11,140 nucleotides of DNA from Pseudomonadota bacterium (lineage in GTDB: Bacteria; Pseudomonadota; Alphaproteobacteria; Rhizobiales; Xanthobacteraceae), in assembly GCA_023434095.1 (NCBI GenBank), contig JAEYTJ010000248.1, forward strand, positions 1-11,140, in the 5' to 3' direction. Below, piece by piece: positions 1 through 5,926 of this stretch. Every line of letters starts with the position of its first letter. The first letter of the stretch is position 1. Both the position numbers and the translations under genes were made by a program. A model generated the notes under the pieces. It ran no database searches. It was given only the letters and a program-made list of their open reading frames with translations, and was not told where the DNA came from.

Positions 1-820
1 CAATCACGCCCGGCGTGGCGGAAGGTCGGTCGGTAAGGGCTTGCGCCATGTCGCGATACAGCAGGCCGGCGATCGCGGCACGACCGATACCGGCACCGGG
101 AACCTCGATCGTGTGATGGCGCAGGTCAGGCGTCAGGAACGCATCTATAGCCGCTTCCGTCTGCGGGGTGACTTCCGTCCAGGCGCCCCCCAGCTGCTGC
201 TTCATCCGGCTCGTCGTAGAGCGCCAGTCCGCAAGCAGCTTCTCATAGACCACCAAGGAGCGGGGAAGGCCGCGCGTGCCCCGTTCGGCATCCAGCGTGT
301 AGCGCATCCACACACCGAGGGCCCGGCGCGGCTCCATGTCGTCGCGGCGCGCCAGCGATTGCGCCACTTCCATCGGATTGCGCAGGGTGAGCACGGCCTC
401 GACCGCGTAGCCGGCCTCGCCGAGCACTTCCCGGTACAGCGGAACCAGGCGACTGATCCGCGGGTCCTTCAGCACGACCGTCGAGGCGTCGCCGAACTCG
501 CTCGCCAGCGTGTTTTGCAGCCGCGGCCACAGACCCTTGGACCGCACCACCTCGCTGGGCGAGACGGCGATGGGCTGACGCGAATACCACCGGTGGCCGC
601 AGGCGGCGAGGATCTCGTCGTTCAGCTCGACGATGGGCTTGGATTCCCAGTGACCGCGAAGATTGTTCGAGGTGGCGCCCATCAATGTCTGCGGCGTGGC
701 GGCTCCCAGAAGATTGACCGTCCGCGTGAGGGCCGAGGTGCCGCTTCGGTGCATGCCAAGGATAAGAATAGCCCGCCGTGTCGCTGAACTCTCCAATACC
801 ACCGCCCTAATCACCTTCAT
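1..820 (-). CDS. Sulfotransferase family protein (3' end outside window)
   Basis: This is a minus-strand gene open at the left edge; 273 residues are visible and the C-terminus is missing. Residues 19-30 read LILGMHRSGTSA, the 5'-phosphosulfate (PAPS) binding loop of sulfotransferases. Residues 117-124 (LKDPRISR) and 145-149 (TLRNP) match the 'LKDPR...LRNP' blocks of bacterial Sulfotransfer-type proteins. Such enzymes transfer sulfate from PAPS to sugars, lipids or surface polysaccharides; the acceptor cannot be read from the sequence. The ATG at 820 is chosen because it opens the frame shortly before the PAPS loop, but its Shine-Dalgarno is weak (GAAG about 5 nt upstream); an in-frame GTG at 847 is the alternative. 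No signal peptide is seen, so it is probably cytoplasmic. It follows dnaE after about 410 bp and an AT-rich stretch, so it is probably transcribed separately. The family call is firm, the substrate unknown. Confidence 0.85.
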   Translation of the reverse strand, partial: MKVIRAVVLESSATRRAILILGMHRSGTSALTRTVNLLGAATPQTLMGATSNNLRGHWESKPIVELNDEILAACGHRWYSRQPIAVSPSEVVRSKGLWPRLQNTLASEFGDASTVVLKDPRISRLVPLYREVLGEAGYAVEAVLTLRNPMEVAQSLARRDDMEPRRALGVWMRYTLDAERGTRGLPRSLVVYEKLLADWRSTTSRMKQQLGGAWTEVTPQTEAAIDAFLTPDLRHHTIEVPGAGIGRAAIAGLLYRDMAQALTDRPSATPGVI

Positions 821-1230
821 TTGCGCTTCAGTGGCAAAAAAAGCATTCACGCGGCAAAGATCAAGGAAAAACGCCTATCAGCCGCCAAGAAATTCTCCCC
901 ACTTGTTCGGAAACATCCAGAAATATCACACACCTTCTGAAAATGACCATTTTTGACGCTCGTGGGCACATCTTGGCGGTTGAATGGCCCTCCAGTGAGC
1001 CCACAGATTGCAAGCCCTCGCCTTACGGCGTCGGGAGACGCTGCCGCAGATTTCAGGCGATGAAAGGGAACAGGTCGCCTCCTTTCGCGGTCGTCTCCGC
1101 GTGGGCCAGGCGATGCAGAAGGCCGCAATGGATCCCTCACGGGCCGAACGGCGCCCAAGAGATGGGAAGATGGCGCAGGTCGGCACGGCAAGCGCGCCGG
1201 CCACGCCCGCCGGAACCCGCCAAGGCTCCG
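821..1230. other. Gene-poor gap between dnaE and the sulfotransferase
   Basis: No convincing gene is seen in these 410 bases. The part nearest the sulfotransferase (841-960) is 44% G+C by my count, against 62% in the next 60 bases, and probably holds its promoter, though I find no clean -35/-10 pair. The part nearest dnaE is GC-rich and holds two overlapping, mutually exclusive hairpins on either strand: CGCC/GGCG (1019-1022 with 1027-1030) and GCGTC/GACGC (1028-1032 with 1037-1041). A CCGGC/GCCGG hairpin lies just after the dnaE stop, but no T-run follows it, so it is not a clear terminator. A 114-codon minus-strand frame at 847-1191 is arginine- and proline-rich and looks like chance. Confidence 0.6.
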
Positions 1231-4200
1231 CTACGCCATCTCGACCATTTCGACGCCGGGCACCGCCTTCAGCGCACCGGCGATCTGGGGGGAGAGGCTG
1301 AAGCGGCCGGGGAGTTTCACCTCGACTTCGGTATCGCCCCGCTCCCCCAGCAACAGCACCAGCGAAACCTCTCCGTCCCCTCGCCCGCCACCCAACGAAC
1401 CGAGCCGGGTAGCGACGCTTTCGAGCGGCTCCGGCGAGCGCAGGAACACCCGCATGCCCTTCTGCATCTTCGAGGCCGCCTGATCGAGCGGCTCCACGGT
1501 CTGGATCCGGGCGCGCACATCCTCGCCCTGCAGTTCCGCAGAGACCTGCAGCAGCAGCGCCCTCCCCGGCTCCAGCAATTCCCGGAACTGCGCCAGCGCT
1601 TCGGAGAACAGCACCGCCTCGAACTGGCCGGAGGGATCGGAAAGACCGACAATGCCCATCTTGTTGCCGGTCTTCGTCCGGCGCTCCTGCCGGCTCACCA
1701 CCGTCGCTGCCAGGCGCCCGGCCATCGACCCCGCCCGCACCGAGCGGGTGAAGTCGGTCCAGCGCTGCACGCGCAGCCGGTCGAGCGCCTTGCCGTAGTC
1801 GTCGAGCGGGTGGCCGGTGAGGAAGAAGCCGATGGCGTCGTATTCGCGCTGCAGCTTCTCCGCCGGCAGCCATGGCGCCGCGCCGGGAATCGGGAGTTCC
1901 GCCGCGACGGAGGGCCCGCCGAACATGTTGCCCTGCCCCGAAGCCGCCTCGGCCCCCACCGATGCGGCGTGGGCCAGCATGCAGTCGATCGCCGCCGAGG
2001 CCCGCGCCCGGTTCTTCTCCAGTGCGTCGAAAGCGCCGGCGTTGACGAGGCTTTCCATCGTTCGCTTGTTCAGCGCCTTCGCATTGATGCGCGAGGCGAA
2101 ATCCGCGAGGCTCGCGAAGGTCCGCTCGCCCCTCGCCTCGACGATGGCGTCGACTGAATGACCGCCGACCCCCTTGATGGCGGCGAGCGCATAGAGGATG
2201 CGCCCGTCCTTCACGGCGAATTCCCTCCCCGAGAGGTTCACCGACGGCGGCACCACCTCGATGCCGAGGCGCTGCGACTCCTGCCGGAATTCCGCCAGCT
2301 TGTCGGTATTGCCCATGTCCAGCGTCATGGAGGCGGCCATGAACTCCGTGGGGTAGTTCGCCTTCATGTAGGCGGTCTGGTAGGACACCAGCGCATAGGC
2401 GGCCGCGTGGCTCTTGTTGAAGCCGTAATCGGCGAACTTGGCCAGCAGGTCGAATATCTCCGAGGCCTTGGCCTTCGGTACGCCCCGTTCCACCGCACCG
2501 ACGACGAAGCGCTCGCGCTGCTTGTCCATTTCGGCACGGATCTTCTTGCCCATAGCGCGGCGCAGCAGGTCGGCCTCACCGAGCGAATAGCCCGAGAGCG
2601 TCTGCGCGATCTGCATCACCTGTTCCTGGTAGATGATGACGCCGTAGGTCTCCTTCAGGCTCGCCTCCAGCGCGGGGTGCGCATAGGCCGCCTTCTCCTG
2701 CCCGTTCTTGACGGCGCAATAGACGGGGATGTTGGCCATCGGGCCGGGCCGGTAGAGCGCGACGAGGGCGATGATGTCTTCCAGCCGGTCGGGCTTCATA
2801 TCGACCAGCGCGCGCCGCATGCCCGCGCTTTCCACCTGGAACACGCCGACCGTCTCGCCGCGCGTCAGCATGTCGTAGGTCTTCTTGTCGTCCAGCGGGA
2901 TGGTCGACAGATCGAGCTTGATACCCCGCTGCGCGACCAGCCGGACGGCGGTCTGCAATACGGTTAGGGTTTTCAGGCCGAGGAAGTCGAACTTCACCAG
3001 CCCCGCCTGCTCCACCCATTTCATATTGTACTGGGTGACCGGCATGTCGGAGCGCGGGTCTCGGTACAGTGGGACCAGTCGCGCCAGCGGGCGGTCGCCG
3101 ATGACGATGCCGGCGGCGTGGGTCGAGGCGTGGCGGTTGAGCCCTTCGAGCCGGGTGGCGATATCGAAGGCGCGCTTGACGACCGGGTTGGCCTCGCTCT
3201 CGCCCTGCAGGCGCGGCTCGTCGGTGATCGCCTGCTTCAGCGTCACCGGATTGGCCGGATTCTGCGGCACCAGCTTGCACAGCTTGTCGACCTGGCCGTA
3301 CGGCATTTCCAGCACGCGGCCGACGTCGCGCAGCACGCCGCGCGCCTGCAAGGTGCCGAAAGTGATGATCTGCGCCACCTGGTCCCGTCCATAGCGCTGC
3401 TGGACGTAGCGGATCACCTCGTCGCGGCGCTCCTGGCAGAAGTCGATGTCGAAGTCCGGCATCGACACGCGTTCGGGATTGAGGAAGCGTTCGAACAGCA
3501 GGCCGAAACGGAGCGGGTCGAGATCGGTGATGGTGAGCGAATAGGCGACGAGCGAGCCGGCGCCCGAGCCACGGCCCGGCCCGACCGGGATTCCCTGCGC
3601 CTTCGCCCATTTGATGAAGTCCGACACGATGAGGAAGTAGCCGGGGAACTTCATCCGCTCGATGATGCCGAGTTCGAAGGCGAGCCGGTCCTCATAGTCC
3701 TTGACGGTCAGGCCCTCGGTCGGCCCGTGGACCGCCAGGCGGTTGCGCAGCCCCTCCTCCGCCTGCAGGCGCAGTTCCTCCGCCTCGTCGCGGTCGAGCG
3801 TGAAGCGCGGCAGGATCGGCTTCACCGTGCGTGGGCGATACGCGCAGCGCTGGGCGATTTCCACCGTATTCGCAAGAGCTTCCGGAAGGTCGGCGAACAG
3901 CGCCGCCATCTCGGCGCGGGTGCGGAAGCGATGATCCGGCGTGAGCTGCCGGCGGTCCGGCTCCGCCACCAGGCGCCCCTCGGCGATGCAGATGAGCGCG
4001 TCGTGGGCCTCATAGTCGTCCTGCGCGGCGAAGAAGGGCTCGTTAGTCGCCACCAGCGGCAGGTCGAGGCGATAGGCAAGCTCGACCAGCGCCGGCTCGA
4101 CGCGGCGCTCCTCGGCGACGCCATGGCGTTGAATCTCGACGTAAAGCCGGTCGCCGAACAGGGCATGGAGCGTGGCGAGCCGCTGCTCGGCATGGTCGGC

Positions 4201-4665
4201 GCTGCCGGCCGCGAGCGCGCGGTCGATGGGACCGAAGGGACCGCCAGTGAGAGCGATGAGACCGCCGGAACGCCCCTCCAGCCAGTCCGCCTTGATGTGC
4301 GGCGCGCCGTCGGAGGCGGTGTCGAGATAGGAGCGCGACACCAGCTCCATCAGGTTCTTCCAGCCCTCCTCGCTGGCGGCGAGCAGGACGATGCGGGGGC
4401 GTTCCTGGCCGGCGGGACCGCGCGGTGCGGCCCCGGGGAAATCCACCGCGAGCGCGCAGCCGAGAATCGGCTGGATGCCGGCGCCGGCCATCTTCTCGGA
4501 GAATTCCAGCGCCCCGAACAGGTTGCCGGTATCGGTCAGCGCGATGGCGGGCTGGCGGTCCTTCTTGGCGAGATCGGCGAGCTTGCCGATGCCGAGCGCG
4601 CCTTCCAGCAGCGAGAAGGAGGAATGGACATGAAGATGCACGAACCCGACATCAGCCTGTGCCAT
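1231..4665 (-). CDS. dnaE: DNA polymerase III subunit alpha
   Basis: This is the catalytic subunit of the replicative polymerase, 1144 residues (E. coli 1160), acting in the cytoplasm with the clamp, clamp loader and epsilon exonuclease. The N-terminal PHP domain starts at residue 8 (FVHLHVHSSFS). The C-family polymerase core has GPGRGSGAGS at 362-371 and PDFDIDFC at 403-410, whose D404 and D406 correspond to E. coli D401 and D403; D560 in KFDFLGL corresponds to D555. A YGFNKSHAAAYA block is at 747-758, a helix-hairpin-helix region near 860-880 (NAKALNKRTMESLVNAGAFD), a clamp-binding motif QGNMF at 911-915, and an OB fold at about 980-1060. The ATG at 4665 has AGGAGG 7 nt upstream. The PHP domain keeps the HLHVH start but has T46 where active PHP domains have His (TDTGN instead of TDHGN), so it is probably not an active exonuclease. 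It is the housekeeping DnaE1, not the mutagenic DnaE2, because no imuA/imuB genes are near. Confidence 0.98.
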   Translation of the reverse strand: MAQADVGFVHLHVHSSFSLLEGALGIGKLADLAKKDRQPAIALTDTGNLFGALEFSEKMAGAGIQPILGCALAVDFPGAAPRGPAGQERPRIVLLAASEEGWKNLMELVSRSYLDTASDGAPHIKADWLEGRSGGLIALTGGPFGPIDRALAAGSADHAEQRLATLHALFGDRLYVEIQRHGVAEERRVEPALVELAYRLDLPLVATNEPFFAAQDDYEAHDALICIAEGRLVAEPDRRQLTPDHRFRTRAEMAALFADLPEALANTVEIAQRCAYRPRTVKPILPRFTLDRDEAEELRLQAEEGLRNRLAVHGPTEGLTVKDYEDRLAFELGIIERMKFPGYFLIVSDFIKWAKAQGIPVGPGRGSGAGSLVAYSLTITDLDPLRFGLLFERFLNPERVSMPDFDIDFCQERRDEVIRYVQQRYGRDQVAQIITFGTLQARGVLRDVGRVLEMPYGQVDKLCKLVPQNPANPVTLKQAITDEPRLQGESEANPVVKRAFDIATRLEGLNRHASTHAAGIVIGDRPLARLVPLYRDPRSDMPVTQYNMKWVEQAGLVKFDFLGLKTLTVLQTAVRLVAQRGIKLDLSTIPLDDKKTYDMLTRGETVGVFQVESAGMRRALVDMKPDRLEDIIALVALYRPGPMANIPVYCAVKNGQEKAAYAHPALEASLKETYGVIIYQEQVMQIAQTLSGYSLGEADLLRRAMGKKIRAEMDKQRERFVVGAVERGVPKAKASEIFDLLAKFADYGFNKSHAAAYALVSYQTAYMKANYPTEFMAASMTLDMGNTDKLAEFRQESQRLGIEVVPPSVNLSGREFAVKDGRILYALAAIKGVGGHSVDAIVEARGERTFASLADFASRINAKALNKRTMESLVNAGAFDALEKNRARASAAIDCMLAHAASVGAEAASGQGNMFGGPSVAAELPIPGAAPWLPAEKLQREYDAIGFFLTGHPLDDYGKALDRLRVQRWTDFTRSVRAGSMAGRLAATVVSRQERRTKTGNKMGIVGLSDPSGQFEAVLFSEALAQFRELLEPGRALLLQVSAELQGEDVRARIQTVEPLDQAASKMQKGMRVFLRSPEPLESVATRLGSLGGGRGDGEVSLVLLLGERGDTEVEVKLPGRFSLSPQIAGALKAVPGVEMVEMA

Positions 4666-4753
4666 GTACCATCCTCCTGCGACTCGACGCTGACATGGTG
4701 GGCATCGCCGGCAGCGGCGTCCACCCTTGCGGGCCGTCCTCCCCGCTATCCCC

Positions 4754-4863
4754 CGCGTGAAGGCGGAACGCCTTCATGCGTCCGGCTAAAGGCGAAACGC
4801 CTTTATGCCTTCTAACGCGGAACGCCCTGTGCCGCCGCATGAAGGCGGAACGCCTTCATGCGG
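4754..4863. repeat. Cluster of short palindromic repeats (REP-like)
   Basis: Four related palindromes with a GAA or AAA centre lie between the 32-codon gene and dnaE. Copy 1 (4754-4780) has arms TGAAGGCG/CGCCTTCA, extended by four more pairs including one G-T. Copy 2 (4787-4805) has arms TAAAGGCG/CGCCTTTA. Copy 3 (about 4813-4829) is degenerate around GCG-GAA-CGC. Copy 4 (4835-4863) is perfect: 13-base arms CCGCATGAAGGCG and CGCCTTCATGCGG around GAA. Copy 2 differs from copies 1 and 4 by a paired change in both arms, so pairing is retained. This is the style of dispersed intergenic repetitive palindromes. In RNA read towards dnaE each would form a stable hairpin, but no T-run follows, so termination is not implied. 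Confidence 0.85.
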
Positions 4864-4875
4864 ACGCCGGGGCGC

Positions 4876-4974
4876 TCAGACCCCGGCGATGACGCCGGCC
4901 CATAGGCCGATCATGCCGACGAACAGAGCGATGGACGCGAGAGCGGCGGCTTCCTGAACGAGAACGCGGATCAT
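4876..4974 (-). CDS. SidA-like 32-residue SOS-regulated membrane protein
   Basis: This 33-codon frame begins ATG ATC CGC and ends TGA. AGGGAGG (4980-4986) lies exactly 5 nt before the ATG, an optimal ribosome binding site. The product begins MIRVLVQEAA and ends GVIAGV; residues about 9-31 are uninterrupted hydrophobic/small residues with one Trp, so it is a single-pass inner-membrane peptide, with Arg3 favouring a cytoplasmic N-terminus. A perfect alphaproteobacterial LexA box (GAAC-N7-GAAC, 4988-5002) lies just upstream of the SD and a second at 5034-5048, which predicts repression by LexA and induction by DNA damage. In Caulobacter the 29-residue membrane peptide SidA is induced by SOS and blocks division through FtsW/FtsN; length, topology, control and, as I recall, position beside dnaE agree. 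I could not compare sequences, so function is inferred from these features, not homology. It is too short for most automatic gene calls. Confidence 0.78.
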   Translation of the reverse strand: MIRVLVQEAAALASIALFVGMIGLWAGVIAGV

Positions 4975-4987
4975 GACGACCTCCCTG

Positions 4988-5002
4988 GAACATAGAGAGA
5001 AC
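4988..5002 (-). promoter_or_regulatory. LexA box 1 (SOS operator)
   Basis: The minus strand reads GTTC-TCTCTAT-GTTC, an exact match to the GTTC-N7-GTTC direct repeat bound by LexA in alphaproteobacteria. It lies 13 nt upstream of the ATG of the 32-codon gene, directly before its ribosome binding site, and would overlap the -10 box and start site of the proposed promoter, a position for repression. Confidence 0.85.
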
Positions 5003-5028
5003 ATGACTCCCGCAATCCACATGATCAA
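5000..5028 (-). promoter_or_regulatory. Possible promoter of the 32-codon gene
   Basis: On the minus strand TTGATC (5023-5028) is followed after 17 nt by CATGTT (5000-5005). Both boxes match the sigma-70 consensus only partly. The position is attractive: transcription would start near 4993, leaving a short leader with the SD, LexA box 1 would cover the -10 and start, and LexA box 2 would lie just upstream of the -35. Confidence 0.4.
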
Positions 5029-5033
5029 TCCAT

Positions 5034-5048
5034 GTTCTTCTTTCGTTC
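5034..5048 (+). promoter_or_regulatory. LexA box 2 (SOS operator)
   Basis: The plus strand reads GTTC-TTCTTTC-GTTC, a second exact GTTC-N7-GTTC match, in opposite orientation to box 1 and 46 bp from it centre to centre. A further GTTC half-site at 5051-5054 follows at a spacing (2 bp) that LexA would not use. No plausible plus-strand gene starts to the right, so the box most likely adds to repression of the 32-codon gene. Confidence 0.75.
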
Positions 5049-5140
5049 CGGTTCATGGTTGACGAAACGAAAACGATCTCGAAGCCGTCGCGCCGAATCG
5101 CCCTGCGCGCGGAGAGCCGCCAGACCAGGCGCCAAGCCTC

Positions 5141-5179
5141 CATCCTTCGAGGCGCGGCTCCGCCGGGCACCTCAGGATG
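5141..5179. repeat. Dispersed palindromic repeat (CATCCTTCGAGG type)
   Basis: The arms CATCCT (5141-5146) and AGGATG (5174-5179), then GAGG (5149-5152) and CCTC (5170-5173), pair around a GC-rich core containing GGC-TCC-GCC. I recognise this 'catccttcgaggc...cacctcaggatg' pattern as a common intergenic repeat in Bradyrhizobium- and Rhodopseudomonas-like genomes; that is from memory. It lies 43 bp after the lolD stop codon and could structure the 3' end of the lolCD message. No T-run follows. Confidence 0.7.
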
Positions 5180-5221
5180 ATGTTGCGCGCCTACGGATGA
5201 CGTGGACGGCTCGCGGTGCGC

Positions 5222-5917
5222 TCAGGCGAGCTCCACTACCTGGCCCTCGCGCAGGGTCACCCGCCGGTGCATGCGCGCGGCGAGGTCGAGATTGTGCGTG
5301 GCGATGACGGCCGCCAGCCCGGTCGCCTCCACGAGCTGCGAAAGCGCATGGAACACATGGTCGGCGGTGTGCGGGTCGAGATTGCCCGTCGGCTCGTCCG
5401 CCAGCAGGACGCGCGGAGCGTTGGCCACCGCGCGGGCGATGGCGACGCGCTGCTGCTCGCCGCCGGAGAGTTCGCCGGGGCGATGCTCCAGCCTCTTTCC
5501 GAGGCCGAGATAGCTGAGCAGTTCCTTCGCCCGCTGCGCCGCCTCCCGGCGCGACAGGCCACGGATCATCTGAGGCAGCATGACGTTCTCCTGCGCCGAG
5601 AATTCCGGGAGCAGGTGGTGGAACTGGTAGACGAAGCCGACATCCACCCGGCGGATGCGGGTACGCTCGGCGTCGGACAGGCCGGCGGTGCCGGTGTCGC
5701 CGATGAACACCTCGCCGGCGTCCTGATGTTCCAGCAGCCCGGCAATGTGCAGCAGGGTCGACTTGCCGGTGCCGGAGGGAGCGACCAGCGCCACGGACTG
5801 GCCTTCCATCACGGTGAAATCGGCGCCGCGCAGAATCTCCAGCGTGCCCTCGCCCTGGGCATAGCGGCGTTCGATGCTCTCAAGCCGCAGTGCGGCCTTG
5901 GGGTGAGCGGTCGACAT
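5222..5917 (-). CDS. lolD: Lipoprotein-releasing ABC transporter ATPase LolD
   Basis: This is the ATP-binding subunit that powers release of outer-membrane lipoproteins from the inner membrane to the carrier LolA; it binds the cytoplasmic face of the LolC-type permease. It has 231 residues, the usual size. Walker A is APSGTGKST at 46-54, with Ala in place of the first Gly; the Q-loop Gln is at 98 (VYQFHHLLPEFSAQENV), the ABC signature LSGGEQQ at 150-156, Walker B with D174-E175 (LLADEPTGNLD), and the H-loop His at 208 (ATHNLD). Start: ATG at 5917, preceded by AGGAGGG with 4 nt spacing. The lolC stop codon TAG is the first part of this TAGGAGGG, so translation is probably coupled to lolC. Confidence 0.96.
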   Translation of the reverse strand: MSTAHPKAALRLESIERRYAQGEGTLEILRGADFTVMEGQSVALVAPSGTGKSTLLHIAGLLEHQDAGEVFIGDTGTAGLSDAERTRIRRVDVGFVYQFHHLLPEFSAQENVMLPQMIRGLSRREAAQRAKELLSYLGLGKRLEHRPGELSGGEQQRVAIARAVANAPRVLLADEPTGNLDPHTADHVFHALSQLVEATGLAAVIATHNLDLAARMHRRVTLREGQVVELA

Positions 5918-5926
5918 GGCGCCCTC

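Noticed and set aside
41..787. 248-codon plus-strand frame at the left edge
   Set aside because: The minus strand here encodes a clear sulfotransferase with PAPS-binding motifs; the plus frame is its shadow.
847..1191. 114-codon minus-strand frame between dnaE and the sulfotransferase
   Set aside because: It has no recognisable domain or good SD, and crosses a sharp change in base composition.
1197..1213. CCGGC/GCCGG hairpin just after the dnaE stop as a terminator
   Set aside because: No T-run follows on the minus strand, and such stems are common in GC-rich DNA.
3118..4815. 565-codon plus-strand open frame antisense to dnaE
   Set aside because: It is a codon-position shadow of dnaE, with no recognisable motif and no ribosome binding site of note.
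4856..5170. 104-codon minus-strand frame over the LexA region
   Set aside because: It overlaps the 32-codon gene in another frame, is Arg-rich, and would place both LexA boxes inside a coding sequence.
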